From positions 248,001-312,000 of the forward strand of contig CBDBIG010000002.1 in NCBI GenBank assembly GCA_965205845.1: 64,000 nucleotides of DNA, written 5' to 3'. A program made the position numbers and the translations under genes. The notes below the pieces were generated by a model, which was not told the origin of the DNA, searched no databases, and saw only the letters and a program-made list of their open reading frames with translations. Shown here one piece after another: positions 26,709 to 36,693 of the stretch; within the stretch, counting starts at the first letter, position 1, and the number at the start of each line of letters is the position of its first letter. Source of the DNA: CBDBIG01 sp965205845 [NCBI: bacterium] (GTDB taxonomy: Bacteria; SAR324).

Positions 26709-27911
26709 ATGACTGAAAAAGCATCGCCTTTAGCACCCTATGACACTTTGCCGAGTGCGGCGATTTTGGAGCGGGTACCCCATGGCTTGGTTTGGCACAA
26801 TCAACCCAAATCGTTGGGTATGGCCTTGCCCGCTTTGGAAGAAGGGTTTAGGCAGCTGGCTTTGGGTTGTTTATCGGGGCAGCACCCGGGCGGGCAGTTG
26901 TATATCTCGCGCCATGGAAACCCTTTGCTTGAGTTTTGCGCGGGCGAATGCCAAACAGGGAAAGCGTTGGAAACCTGTAGTATTTTGCCGTGGTTTTCTG
27001 CCTCAAAGCCCCTGATTGCCATGGTAATCATGGGTTTGATTGAAGAGGGTTTACTGGCCTTAGATGCCCCCGTACGAAACTACCTACCTGATTTTGCAGG
27101 CAATAAAGAAACCTGCACATTGCGCCACGTACTAACCCATACAGGGGGGTTTTCGAAAGCGTTGGTGTTTGGCGATGGGCTCTGTGACCCCCAACGCATG
27201 CTGGCCGAAATTGGGGCCTATCCTGCCGAAAATATCCCTGGTGAAAGGGCGGCCTACCACCCCGTATCAGGCTGGTTTATCTTGAGCGAATGCGCCCGCT
27301 TGGTAACGGGAAAGCCGATTCAAACCTTGCTACAAGAACGTATTTTAGTTCCCCTTGAGATGAAAGAAACCTATTTTGGGATCTCTCGCAGTCAGCAAAA
27401 AACGCTGCAACACAAACTGGCGCACGTGGCACGTGGAACCACCCAACGTGCTCCTTATGTTGCGGCCGATGATGCCTCGATCAAGCGCCGCAATAGCCCT
27501 GAGGAAATCGCCGCCATTAACCCCGGGGGAGGGGTGCGCGGGTCCGCCAAAGATTTAGGGCGTTTTTATGAGTGGCTGTTGGCCAAAGGGTGCTGGGAAA
27601 ATAAGGTGCTGTTGCACCCTCACACGGTCGAAATGAGCGTGGCTTGTCACCGTTGGGGGATGCCCGACATGACCTTAGGCGGTGCGCCTTTGGCTTGGGG
27701 TTTAGGGTTTGGCAAGCACGGCAATGCCGATGTTCACCAAGCCTATTCGCGCTTGCAGTTTAACCATTCGGGCATGGTCAGTTCGGTAGGGGTGGCGGAC
27801 CCAGCCAATGGCTTGGTGTGTGTGGCCATTACCACAGGCCTCATTGACCCCCTCACCAACGCACGCAGGCTACGCGCACTCACGGGTGCAGCCGTGCTGG
27901 CACTCAACTAA
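26709..27911 (+). CDS. Serine hydrolase of the beta-lactamase/esterase (class C-like) family
   Basis: 400 residues with the penicillin-binding fold: the SxxK motif is FSASKPLI (about residues 97-103), the Tyr of the YxN-type motif is in YHPVSGW, and the later part has HSGMVSSVG in place of KTG. HVLTHTGG is typical of the beta-lactamase superfamily esterases (EstB/LACTB type). There is no signal peptide, so it is probably a cytoplasmic esterase or peptidase rather than a resistance enzyme. The gene is preceded by a 221-base gap with hairpins and followed by a repeat region. Confidence 0.85.
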   Translation: MTEKASPLAPYDTLPSAAILERVPHGLVWHNQPKSLGMALPALEEGFRQLALGCLSGQHPGGQLYISRHGNPLLEFCAGECQTGKALETCSILPWFSASKPLIAMVIMGLIEEGLLALDAPVRNYLPDFAGNKETCTLRHVLTHTGGFSKALVFGDGLCDPQRMLAEIGAYPAENIPGERAAYHPVSGWFILSECARLVTGKPIQTLLQERILVPLEMKETYFGISRSQQKTLQHKLAHVARGTTQRAPYVAADDASIKRRNSPEEIAAINPGGGVRGSAKDLGRFYEWLLAKGCWENKVLLHPHTVEMSVACHRWGMPDMTLGGAPLAWGLGFGKHGNADVHQAYSRLQFNHSGMVSSVGVADPANGLVCVAITTGLIDPLTNARRLRALTGAAVLALN

Positions 27912-28376
27912 GTACACCCTTCCCGACACGTTTTTTTCAGCATTCGCTGGTGTGAGCACAAACGCCATTCACGGTGGATTCTTAGGTGATGCTTGGAAGG
28001 CGGTTATCCAAATCTCACCGTGGGCACAACCAGCCGAGGTGCTGCTATTGTGACTCGTGCAAAGCAGAACCGACACGAGCAACGGTGGCTGCGAGAGGCA
28101 TCCATGTGGTGGGACGGCTATTGAAGGAATGGCCGTTGCCGATGACGCAAAGCAGATGGCGCAAAGCAGAACCGACACGAGCAACGGTGGCTGCGAGAGG
28201 CATCCATGTGGTGGAACGGCTATTGAAGGAATGGCCGTTGCCGATGGGCGAGAAGTGCTGATTCCATCAGGCGATGATGAACAAAGATGCCTCGGTGTAA
28301 GGTTCTAACAAGTAGCGTAGTCTGGGTAGCCCTTTGAGGACGTGGTGAAAAATGGGAGAATAGGAAAAAAGGGTAC
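27912..28376. other. Intergenic region holding a 102-bp duplication
   Basis: Contains two tandem copies of a 102-bp unit (28059-28247). As 102 is a multiple of three, a plus-strand frame runs through both copies and on to a stop at 28308, but it has no similarity that I recognise and no good start site. I regard the region as non-coding duplicated DNA, or the tail of a lost gene. Confidence 0.5.
28059..28247. repeat. 102-bp tandem duplication
   Basis: The first unit starts at 28059 (GCAAAGCAGAACCGACACGA) and the second at 28161. The second copy breaks off after about 87 bases, at GGCCGTTGCCGATG. The copies differ by a G/A change in GGGACGG versus GGAACGG, so the duplication is recent. Confidence 0.93.
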
Positions 28377-29480
28377 TCAAATTGACAACCAATCAAAATG
28401 GAGCTGCGCAGATGCTTGCTGGGTAGGTGGTTTGGGTATTTGGGGCAATTGCAAACCAAGGCCTATGAGGCGTATCGATTGCCCAAATAGACCCGAATCG
28501 TTGAGCAGTCTGGTTGCAAGGGTTTGCATGTCTTCAAGGGTGTTAATGGGTGTTTTGGGAGTGGTGCTGCGAGTATAGGTGTGAAATGTGGCCAGCCTGA
28601 TTTTGAGGACCATGGTGCGCCCAAGGGCATCGCTGGTTTGGGTGCGTTTTTCAGTAATGCGCTGATGCAAGCGTTGACACAGCATTTCCAATTGTGCCTG
28701 CTGCTGCAACCGCTCTGGAATATCCTCAGCAAAGGTGGTTTCGACGCTAACCGATTTACGCGGCCGGTTGGGTAGCACAGGGCGCTTATCAATTCCGCGC
28801 GCTGCATGGTAAAGCCACTGGCTACGCTTGCCAAAATGCTGTGCGAGCAAAGCGAGGGGCAATTGGCGGAGCTCGCCAATCGTGTTGACATGAAGTGCTT
28901 GCAATTGCCTTACGGCCACTGGCCCCACCCCCAAAATCACCGCTACGGGTAAAGGCTGCAAAAAACCCATGGCTTGCTTGGGGGTGATGGCGAACAAGCC
29001 GTTGGGCTTTTTGTGCTCGCAGGCCAGTTTTGCCAACATTTTATTGGGGCCCGCCCCTGCCGATGCAGTCAGTTTGGTGGCTTTTAAAATATCATGCTGA
29101 ATGCGTTTGGCGACCCATGTGGCAGAAGGCAAATTGAAATGATTGTGGGTCACATCCAAATAGGCTTCATCTAAAGCCACGGGCTCAACCAGCGGGGTGT
29201 ACTTTAAAAAAATCTCGCGAATAATGTGTGAAACAGCACGGTATTTTTCAATTTGGAGGGGCAAAAAAACGGCAGTGGGGCAGAGTTGGCGCGCTTTGCT
29301 GCACGGCATGGCTGAGCGTACTTTAAACTGGCGTGCAATGTAATTGGCCGAGGCCACCACCCCGCGCCCGTCAGGCGACCCGCCTACAATTACGGGTTTC
29401 CCTGCCAAATGGGGCGCGTCTCGTATTTCAACGGCAGCAAAAAAGGCATCCATGTCAACGTGAACAATTTTGCGTACCAT
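28377..29480 (-). CDS. dinB: DNA polymerase IV (Y family)
   Basis: Error-prone translesion polymerase. The 367 residues begin with HVDMDAFFAAVE (residues 7-18, first metal-binding Asp pair), include the palm motif DEAYLDVT with the catalytic Asp-Glu, a helix-hairpin-helix segment (ILGVGPVAVRQL) and the little-finger domain. The C-terminus ends with QLHFDWLSI, close to a beta-clamp binding motif. The gene is single; no lexA or imuA/imuB genes are beside it. An SOS box was not identified upstream. Confidence 0.95.
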   Translation of the reverse strand: MVRKIVHVDMDAFFAAVEIRDAPHLAGKPVIVGGSPDGRGVVASANYIARQFKVRSAMPCSKARQLCPTAVFLPLQIEKYRAVSHIIREIFLKYTPLVEPVALDEAYLDVTHNHFNLPSATWVAKRIQHDILKATKLTASAGAGPNKMLAKLACEHKKPNGLFAITPKQAMGFLQPLPVAVILGVGPVAVRQLQALHVNTIGELRQLPLALLAQHFGKRSQWLYHAARGIDKRPVLPNRPRKSVSVETTFAEDIPERLQQQAQLEMLCQRLHQRITEKRTQTSDALGRTMVLKIRLATFHTYTRSTTPKTPINTLEDMQTLATRLLNDSGLFGQSIRLIGLGLQLPQIPKPPTQQASAQLHFDWLSI

Positions 29481-29590
29481 AAGCCCGCCACGTTTAGCTT
29501 TGGGTGGATAAGGGTTTTTAACAGCGCATGGTTGTTTGCTTATAAAAGCGGCACGTACATATTGACCAAAAAACCACTCGGCTTATGGGG

Positions 29591-30583
29591 TTATACCGTC
29601 AAAATAATTTTACCAAAATTAGCATTTGCTTCCATGTGCCTATGGGCTGCTGCTGCATCTTTTAGGCTAAATTCTGTATCCAGAATGGGTTTTATTTTGC
29701 CTGATGCAAGCAAGGGAAGCCAGCGTTCACAAAGGCGTGTGGTGGCCTCGCGTTTTTCTTCTAATGTACGCGACCGCAAGACCGATCCCATAATTTTGAG
29801 GCGGCGCCGCAGCACAACAGAGAGGTTAATTTCTGCTTTGGCTCCACCCATTAAAGCCACCAGTACCAAACGCCCTTGAGTGCGCAGGCATTTTAAATTG
29901 CGCGCCAAGTAACTGGCACCCAAAAAATCTTCCACCAAATGCACCCCTTGTTGTTGCGTTAGTTTGAAAACCTCTTCAACAAAATCCTGAGTTTTGTAAT
30001 GAATGCCTTTGCTTGCCCCAAGTGCCATGGCAGATTCAATTTTTTGCATAGAACCCGCTGTAAAGTATACGGTTGCCCCTATGGATGCCGCCATTTGAAT
30101 GGTTGCAGTGCCCACGCCACTCCCACCCGCGTGGAGTAGCATGCTCTCTTTTGGCTGTAAACCGCCCAGCACAAAAACCGTTTCGTTGGCCGTAATAAAT
30201 ACCTCGGGAACCGCTGCTGCTTGTTGAAAACTCCAGCCTGTGGGAATGGGCATGGCCATTTTGTGGTCGAGCAGGGCATACTCGGCGTAGCCTCCACCGC
30301 CTACCAGCCCAAACACTTCCATGCCTTGGCTAAAACCCGTTACGTTGCTTCCCCAGCCCACAACCTCTCCTGCCAACTCCAAGCCCAAAATGTCTGACTC
30401 ACCTGGGGGTGGCGGATACACCCCGCGGCGTTGCAAGATATCTGCACGGTTTAGAGCGGTGGCTTTTACGCGCACCAGGAGGTCGTCTTTTTTAGGGCTT
30501 GGTCGAGGAACCGTGCCCAGTTTAAGTACCTCTGGCTCACCAAAGCCGTGAAGAAGCGCCGCTTGCATTGTTTGATCTGCCAT
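29591..30583 (-). CDS. Quinone oxidoreductase-like zinc-less MDR protein
   Basis: 330 residues of the medium-chain reductase family, quinone oxidoreductase/PIG3 branch: ALLHGFGEPEVLKL start, LNRADILQRRGVYPPP, LGLELAGEV, the NADPH-binding HAGGSGVGTATIQMA, and a C-terminal FGKIILTV. Zinc ligands are absent as expected. It reduces quinones or enones with NADPH. The ATG at 30583 matches family starts; the frame opens 28 codons earlier without support. It is followed upstream by a TSUP gene in the same direction. Confidence 0.9.
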   Translation of the reverse strand: MADQTMQAALLHGFGEPEVLKLGTVPRPSPKKDDLLVRVKATALNRADILQRRGVYPPPPGESDILGLELAGEVVGWGSNVTGFSQGMEVFGLVGGGGYAEYALLDHKMAMPIPTGWSFQQAAAVPEVFITANETVFVLGGLQPKESMLLHAGGSGVGTATIQMAASIGATVYFTAGSMQKIESAMALGASKGIHYKTQDFVEEVFKLTQQQGVHLVEDFLGASYLARNLKCLRTQGRLVLVALMGGAKAEINLSVVLRRRLKIMGSVLRSRTLEEKREATTRLCERWLPLLASGKIKPILDTEFSLKDAAAAHRHMEANANFGKIILTV

Positions 30584-30696
30584 GACATAAATCCAGGGAA
30601 GGCCTTTTTTTCTATTACCATCAAAATATGAAAGAACGATTTTTGAGATAAGCCCTTGGTAACCCATATCAAACCAAAAAGGGTCTTTGCGGGTTG

Positions 30697-31419
30697 TTAC
30701 CCAAAGATAAGTTTGAGTGATAGCACGACTACCAAAGAAAAACCCAACCGCTTAAACCACAACCCATTGATGCAGTCTAAAACGCGCTTACCCAGCCAGC
30801 CTCCAACCAGCACCGCAGGTATGAGCACGGCAAAGAGCAAAGAAAAATCTTGAAACGAAAAACCCCCGAGGGAAAATGCCAACACTTTGGCCACATGGCC
30901 CGCAAAAGAGCAGATTGCAACGGTGCCCACCTGACCTTCTTTGCTGAGGTCTTTGCGCATGATAAGCACACTAAGCAAAGGTGCTACCACGCCTACCATC
31001 ACGTTGAGTGCTCCTATTACCACACCAATAGGCAAAAAAACATTCAGTGGGATGTCGCGGCCCTGAAAGGGTTTTAAATGGCGCACCCCCAGCGTGACGA
31101 GCAAAAAAACGCCAATCATGGTTTCAATGGTGTTGCGTTCCAGGTTGGTAAAGGCCCAACGTCCAAGGAAAACCCCAAGGGGCAGCAAGGCAAAAAAACG
31201 CCACACCAAAGCCCAATGAATGCGTTGCCTAAACAGCCATGTGCGCTGGGAGTTGGAGGCTATTTGAATAAAACCGTGTACGGGGATGGCATGGGCAGGG
31301 GGGAGAAATTGAAGAAAGACTGCCAGGAGCATCGTACCACCACCAAAACCAGCGATGGCACTTAATGCAGAGGTGGCAGCGGCTGCGGCCGCCAATAGCA
31401 AAAGCCAATGAAAATCCAT
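30697..31419 (-). CDS. TSUP family membrane protein, second copy
   Basis: 240 residues with about eight membrane segments. The N-terminal repeat has AIAGFGGGTMLL and the second PIGVVIGALNVMVGVVAPLLS, both TSUP patterns. It shares little direct identity with the TSUP protein at 23533, so it is a separate paralogue rather than a recent duplicate. The ATG at 31419 is preferred over a GTG two codons earlier. The substrate, often sulfite or a sulfonate, is unknown. Confidence 0.85.
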   Translation of the reverse strand: MDFHWLLLLAAAAAATSALSAIAGFGGGTMLLAVFLQFLPPAHAIPVHGFIQIASNSQRTWLFRQRIHWALVWRFFALLPLGVFLGRWAFTNLERNTIETMIGVFLLVTLGVRHLKPFQGRDIPLNVFLPIGVVIGALNVMVGVVAPLLSVLIMRKDLSKEGQVGTVAICSFAGHVAKVLAFSLGGFSFQDFSLLFAVLIPAVLVGGWLGKRVLDCINGLWFKRLGFSLVVVLSLKLIFG

Positions 31420-31573
31420 AAGCACTTTTAGCGAAGAGGCAAAGCGTTTTTGTTAAAAAACGGCAAAAGGCCCTTATATATCTTGCATACCCTCACATGC
31501 CCTCGGCTACGCAACATTTGGCTAGGAACGGATTGTCCATTTATATGACAGCAAAAAACGCATCGTAACCTTC

Positions 31574-32461
31574 TCAAACCCGCAGTCTTGGGTCGAGGAC
31601 ATCGCGCAGGGCGTCGCCAAACAGGTTAAAAGCAAACACAGAGATGGTAATGGCAACCCCCGGGGCAATGGCAACCCATGGTGCGCTTTCAGCATATTGT
31701 TCTGCTCCCCCCTGGAGCATCAACCCCCAAGCGGCTTGGGGCTCTTGCACACCTAAGCCTAAAAAGGAGAGGGATGCTTCGGCGAGCACCGCTTGCCCCA
31801 TAAAGGCGGTCAGCATAATAAGGTAGGTCGCCATGACGTTGGGTGCCATATGGCGCACAATAATCCGCCAGTGTCCAAAGCCCAAAGCCCTTGCGGCATC
31901 GATGTAGGGAAGATTACGTAACGGCAGCGCCGAGGCACGCACCACCCGCGCACAGCGTGGGACCATAGGGATGGTAATGGCCAAAATAACGTTTTGCACC
32001 CCGGTTCCAAAAATGGCCACAATCGACAGGGCCATAATAATGAGCGGAAAGGACATAAAAATGTCGACCAAGCGCTGAATGAAGAGGTCCACTTTTCCAC
32101 CAAAATAGGCACTGGAAACGCCGATAAACAAGCCACTTGTGGCCCCCACAAACGCCGCCACAAAACCGACAAGCATGGCGGTGCGCGACCCGTGGATAAT
32201 TCGCGAAAGGATATCTCTGCCATTTTCATCGGTACCCAGCCAGTGCTGCCAGTCGGGGGCGGTCAGTTGGTTATCCCAGTCAGCATCCAAGGGGTGATAA
32301 GGGGAGAGCTGATTGGCAAAAATGGCAATCAAAATATAGAACACCACAATCATTAAACCGCTTGCACCCAATGGCTTGGTCAATAAAAAGCGCTTCAAGT
32401 GTCCCCAAAAAGTCTCTTGCTCAAGCAAACTGTCTGGTTCTGGGTTGCTTACAGATCTCAT
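31574..32461 (-). CDS. Peptide ABC transporter permease, DppC/OppC type
   Basis: Inner-membrane subunit for import of di- or oligopeptides (or nickel or glutathione in relatives). The 295 residues show about six membrane segments, the N-terminal cytoplasmic extension typical of DppC/OppC, LGTDENGRDILSRIIHG, and the EAA coupling helix around RAS-ALPLRNLPYIDAARALG. Last gene of the minus-strand cluster that runs from 35946 to 31574. Confidence 0.92.
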   Translation of the reverse strand: MRSVSNPEPDSLLEQETFWGHLKRFLLTKPLGASGLMIVVFYILIAIFANQLSPYHPLDADWDNQLTAPDWQHWLGTDENGRDILSRIIHGSRTAMLVGFVAAFVGATSGLFIGVSSAYFGGKVDLFIQRLVDIFMSFPLIIMALSIVAIFGTGVQNVILAITIPMVPRCARVVRASALPLRNLPYIDAARALGFGHWRIIVRHMAPNVMATYLIMLTAFMGQAVLAEASLSFLGLGVQEPQAAWGLMLQGGAEQYAESAPWVAIAPGVAITISVFAFNLFGDALRDVLDPRLRV

Positions 32462-32556
32462 ATGTGTTTTTCACCTTAACAAAATTTCTAAAACCCATGA
32501 TTAAAGCATGCTGGCTATGCGGTAAAAACCCATTTGCCTACACACAGGCATAAACA

Positions 32557-33513
32557 CTATTTGTATGAAATGCGCGGGTCGAGCCAAGCATACAAAATAT
32601 CGACCACAAAGTTCGAAAGTACAAACACCGAGGCCACAATCATGACCAGTGCCTGCACCATGGTGAAATCTTTTTGGTTTACCGACTGCACAAACAAACT
32701 GCCAATCCCATTTAAATTAAACACCTGTTCGGTTACCACCAAACCTCCCAGTAAAAAGGCAAACTCCAAACCAAGTACTGTAATCACAGGAAGCATGGCG
32801 TTGGTTAAGGCATGGCGGTAAATAATCAGCCTTTCAACCATGCCCTTGGCTTTGGCGGTGCGAATGTAATCTTCACGGAGAACCTCAAGCACACTCGAGC
32901 GCGTCATGCGCGTGGCCACAGCCGAATAGCGATACCCGGTTGCCATCACAGGCCAAATCACCATCGAAAGGTTGTACAAAGGGGCTTCTAAAAAACCCCT
33001 GTAAGAAACAGGTGGGGACCATTGGAACACGTGCAAGGTAAATAAAACCATCAAAATACCTAGCCAAAAGGAGGGCATGGCCAAGCCTGCAATGCTAAAA
33101 ATACGGACCCCGTAGTCCACATAGGTATCTTGCTTTAAAGCCCCGAGGGTCCCTAGCGGGATGGACAAAAAGGTGGCAAACAAGGTTGCCATCCAGGCAA
33201 TTTGAAAAGACACAGGGAAGCGAACGGCCACCTCATCGCTAATGCGACGCCCTGTCCACATAGATTCGCCAAAATCCCCCACAAAAACCCCGCCAATCCA
33301 GGTTAAAAATTGTACATGCAGGGGTTTGTCGAGGCCTAAACGCGCCCGTTCCGCAGCGAGCACAGCGGGGTCAATTTGCCCCTGTCCATCGCCTACCATG
33401 CGTAGTTCCACAATATCCCCGGGGACAAGGCGCATGAGCAAAAAAATGGTAAATGCCACCCCAATCAACGTAGGGATCATCAACAAAAAACGACGAATAA
33501 AGTAGCGATACAT
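32557..33513 (-). CDS. Peptide ABC transporter permease, DppB/OppB type
   Basis: 318 residues with the DppB/OppB start (YFIRRFLLMIPTLIGVAF), six membrane segments, and the EAA loop VLREDYIRTAKAKGMVERLI before TNAMLPVITVLG. The C-terminal ends with LYAWLDPRISYK, standard for the family. It pairs with the DppC-type gene 95 bases downstream. Confidence 0.93.
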   Translation of the reverse strand: MYRYFIRRFLLMIPTLIGVAFTIFLLMRLVPGDIVELRMVGDGQGQIDPAVLAAERARLGLDKPLHVQFLTWIGGVFVGDFGESMWTGRRISDEVAVRFPVSFQIAWMATLFATFLSIPLGTLGALKQDTYVDYGVRIFSIAGLAMPSFWLGILMVLFTLHVFQWSPPVSYRGFLEAPLYNLSMVIWPVMATGYRYSAVATRMTRSSVLEVLREDYIRTAKAKGMVERLIIYRHALTNAMLPVITVLGLEFAFLLGGLVVTEQVFNLNGIGSLFVQSVNQKDFTMVQALVMIVASVFVLSNFVVDILYAWLDPRISYK

Positions 33514-33612
33514 GGGTTTTTTTTAGGATCCTCGTTCTAAGGTAAAAAAGCGTGTTTCTCAAAAACCTTGCCTATAAGCAGCACATTCAATTTTGCACTA
33601 GACCACCAGCTT

Positions 33613-34647
33613 CTAGGTGCTTACCGCAGCGGCATTTTTTCTGTTTTGTGTACTATCGTAATGATGGCAGGCCACCCAATGGTCTTTTTCCGCGTTAATA
33701 AATTCAGGTATTTGTTGGCGGCAAGTATCGGTGGCCAAAGCGCAACGTGGGTGGAACACACAGCCTGTTGGAGGGTTTAAGGGCGAAGGCACTTCCCCTT
33801 GCAAAATGGATGACTTGCGTGTTGCTTCACGTTCTGGGTCTGGAATGGGGACAGCCTCGAGCAACGCTTGGGTGTAAGGGTGCAGCGGGTGGTGGTATAA
33901 ATCGCTCGACGTGTTCAACTCCATTATTTTGCCAAGGTACATTACGGCAGTGCGGTTACTAATGTGGCGCACCACTGAAAGGTCGTGGGCAATAAACAGG
34001 TAGGTTAAATTAAACTGCTCTTGCAACCTTTCTAGCAAGTTAATAATTTGCGCTTGAATCGACACATCCAAGGCAGAAACAGCCTCATCGCAAATAATAA
34101 ACTGCGGGTTTACCGAAAGGGCTCGGGCAATGCCCACCCGCTGGCGTTGGCCACCGCTTAATTCGTGAGGAAAGCGCGTGTACATTTGGGACGGGAGGCC
34201 ACATAATGCAAGTAGTTCTTTCGAGCGCTCGAGGGCCTGGGCTTGGTTATCGCAAATTTTGTGCACAAGTGCGCCCTCGGAGATAATGCTCCCAATGCTC
34301 ATTCGCGGGTTTAAAGAGCTGTAGGGATCTTGAAAAATAACCTGCATTTTTTTACGCAACTGGCGCATTTCGCCTGGGCTCAAATTTTCCATAGCCTGGT
34401 TTTCAAACATAATCGAACCCGAGCTAGGATTTTCCAAGCGCAAAAGGCAGCGCCCCACGGTGGTTTTCCCACAACCCGATTCTCCAACCAAGCCCAATGT
34501 TTCGCCGCGCCGGATTTCAAACCGAATGTCATCAACGGCTTTTACGGCCCCAATTTGACGTTGAAACACAATGCCTTCGGTAACGGGAAAGTGCATTCTT
34601 AAACCTTGCACCGTAATCAGTGCATCTTTTTTAGCGCTCTTAGCCAT
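33613..34647 (-). CDS. Peptide ABC transporter ATP-binding protein, DppF/OppF type
   Basis: 344 residues: Walker A GESGCGKTT, Q-loop region FQDPYSSLNPR, signature LSGGQRQR, Walker B FIICDEAVSALDVS, H-loop IAHDLS, and the C-terminal oligopeptide-transporter extension with CxFHPRC Cys residues. The start at 34647 follows from the family N-terminus; 44 upstream codons are unsupported. It forms a heterodimer with the OppD-type ATPase encoded 237 bases upstream. Confidence 0.93.
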   Translation of the reverse strand: MAKSAKKDALITVQGLRMHFPVTEGIVFQRQIGAVKAVDDIRFEIRRGETLGLVGESGCGKTTVGRCLLRLENPSSGSIMFENQAMENLSPGEMRQLRKKMQVIFQDPYSSLNPRMSIGSIISEGALVHKICDNQAQALERSKELLALCGLPSQMYTRFPHELSGGQRQRVGIARALSVNPQFIICDEAVSALDVSIQAQIINLLERLQEQFNLTYLFIAHDLSVVRHISNRTAVMYLGKIMELNTSSDLYHHPLHPYTQALLEAVPIPDPEREATRKSSILQGEVPSPLNPPTGCVFHPRCALATDTCRQQIPEFINAEKDHWVACHHYDSTQNRKNAAAVST

Positions 34648-34884
34648 GGGAATCTTGCTCTGGTAGTATTTGTTCAAAACATCTTTGGGTAGAAGGGGTA
34701 CACGCCAGATGCGCCTAGAGTGCTTGCAAGCGTTGCTTATGGCACACATTTCTTGCGCATCAGGGGGCAAAAAGCCCATGGGTTATTTAAATGGGCTTAA
34801 CCGCCCGGTTTTTGGTTTAAAAAAAATGGTTTATGAGCCACGTTGCAGTTCCCTATTTCTTGTTTTTTGCTGTGCGGGTCTTCG

Positions 34885-35946
34885 TCACTTTTTCCTTTTT
34901 GCTTTGCCGGTTTTAGCCCCTTTTTGGGCTTCAAGGGCTTGGGCGTTTTTTGCAAGCGTGTCATGCGACACTTGTGCAGCTTTAAAACATGCAACCCAAT
35001 GCCCGCCTTCGACCTCTTCTAAAGGAGGTGTACTTTGACCACAAGTTTGCGCATTGCCAAAAGCACACCGCGGCAAAAAGGAGCACCCCCTCATCTTTGC
35101 TGAAAGATCGGGTGGTTGCCCTTCAATGGGAATCAGCCGCGCTGTACCTGCGGTATCAAGGCGGGGCACCGAACGCAACAAACCAAGCGTGTAGGGGTGC
35201 TTGGGGGTTTTGTACAATGCTTTGGCACTTGCTTGTTCAATCATTTTTCCCGCATACATCACGTTTACCCGGTCTGCATAGCGCGCCACCACCCCCAAGT
35301 TGTGGGTAATGAGCACCATGGAAACGTCTGCCTCCTTGCTTAGGTTGCGCATAAGGTCTAGAATTTGCGCTTGAATGGTAACGTCTAAGGCAGTGGTAGG
35401 CTCATCGGCTAAAATCACCTTGGGCCTACAAATCATGGCCATAGCAATCATCACGCGTTGGCGCATACCACCGCTAAACTGATGGGGATATTGATTAAGG
35501 CGTCTATCGGGATCGGGAATGCCCACCTGAATCATGACCTCCAAGGCGCGTGCACGCGATGCTCTTTTGTCCATTTTTGGAAAATGCGCCTCTAAGGTTT
35601 CTTGTAACTGGCGTGCAACCGTCATGACAGGGTTAAGCGATGTCATGGGCTCTTGAAACACCATTGAGATCTTCTGCCCACGAACCTTGCGCATGTTTTC
35701 TGCGGATAACTCGAGCAAATCTTCGTCCTCAAACAGCACCTTGCCATTCACGATGCGCCCTGCAGGCTTTTGTACCAAGCCCATAATCGACAGGGCTGAC
35801 ACCGACTTTCCACAGCCACTCTCACCGACAATCGCAAGTGTTTCGCCTTTGTTTAAGTAATAAGAAACGCCATCGACCGCCTTGACTACCTTGCCTTGGG
35901 TATGAAAATGCGTTTGTAAGTTTTGCACTTCAAGCAAATGCGCCAT
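34885..35946 (-). CDS. Peptide ABC transporter ATP-binding protein, DppD/OppD type
   Basis: 353 residues: [17 protein letters not shown]alker [17 protein letters not shown]-loop, [14 protein letters not shown] signature, [14 protein letters not shown]alker [10 protein letters not shown], and the C-terminal oppD domain with [11 protein letters not shown]. The lysine-rich tail after residue 330 is an extension. First gene of the cluster; the gene order is ATPases before permeases, and no solute-binding protein gene is found up- or downstream in the window. Confidence 0.93.
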   Translation of the reverse strand: MAHLLEVQNLQTHFHTQGKVVKAVDGVSYYLNKGETLAIVGESGCGKSVSALSIMGLVQKPAGRIVNGKVLFEDEDLLELSAENMRKVRGQKISMVFQEPMTSLNPVMTVARQLQETLEAHFPKMDKRASRARALEVMIQVGIPDPDRRLNQYPHQFSGGMRQRVMIAMAMICRPKVILADEPTTALDVTIQAQILDLMRNLSKEADVSMVLITHNLGVVARYADRVNVMYAGKMIEQASAKALYKTPKHPYTLGLLRSVPRLDTAGTARLIPIEGQPPDLSAKMRGCSFLPRCAFGNAQTCGQSTPPLEEVEGGHWVACFKAAQVSHDTLAKNAQALEAQKGAKTGKAKRKK

Positions 35947-36693
35947 AGCATAACCGTTCGCCGTGTATTGTTGGGGTGTATTCGTCTACGCGCACACCAA
36001 TGCGTGCTGCTTGCAACCCATACCAAGCCTTCAGCCCTGCCCGCCCATTTCCGCGTGGGGGGCAGGGCGGCTAAAAGGCGTTAAGGGGTAAAAAACCTCC
36101 TTATAGAGGCTGCTTCTTTAAAGGAACAGGGGTATCTACCATTTTGGACGGCATAAAAGCAAATCTCAACGTGGTTTTTTGTAAGAGAGTGCCAGCCCCG
36201 TGCGATGGCACTTGTTGTCTCACTTACCCCGATGTCAATCCCTCTTCCAAGATAAAAGGTTTTGTAAAAACCTCCGTTCTCGTACGAAAGATTCGCACAT
36301 TACCTCTCAACTTTTTCCAAATCAAAGGCGAGGTTTGTGATGGGGCATTATTTTTTTATGGTTTTTAAACATCTGAGGGTACCCGTCTTAAATGCGTACG
36401 AAAAAACATCATAGGCATGCGCCCTTTGTGCTAGGGTGTGTCATTACGCTTCTGCCCCGTGGGATAGTGCAGAATGTTCCGCCCTTTTTTAAGGCCTAAC
36501 GGCGCGTGGTTCCATGCCGCCATGGGCGGGATGCTTGTGACGCATTTTGTCGTCCATTTTTGTCCTTTTTCTCCACAAATCAGACAAGGGGTGTTTTTTT
36601 GTGCCCACGGCAATCCGCTTGCTTTTGGCGGGTGCCGTTTGTAACCCCCTGCTAACCCATCCCATTTTTGTTTACGTCAATGCAGCCTTACCC
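35947..36693. other. Divergent intergenic region between oppD-type gene and der
   Basis: A 750-base gap with no convincing gene. It holds the long hairpin at 36034-36068, a small CCTC-CTTATA-GAGG hairpin at about 36106-36120, and a GTGCCA...TGGCAC hairpin at 36190-36212. The frame of der is open through the last 147 bases but without family similarity. Confidence 0.45.
36034..36068. promoter_or_regulatory. Strong 13-bp hairpin in the oppD-der gap
   Basis: GCCCTGCCC (36034-36042) pairs with GGGCAGGGC (36060-36068); after one bulged G, CCCA pairs with TGGG, leaving an 8-base loop. No T-run follows on either strand, so a terminator is less likely than an attenuator, an operator or a structural RNA in the oppD leader. 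Confidence 0.45.

Noticed and set aside
28057-28308. 83-codon frame over the 102-bp repeat as a gene
   Set aside because: No similarity, no start signal, and its length depends on the duplication.
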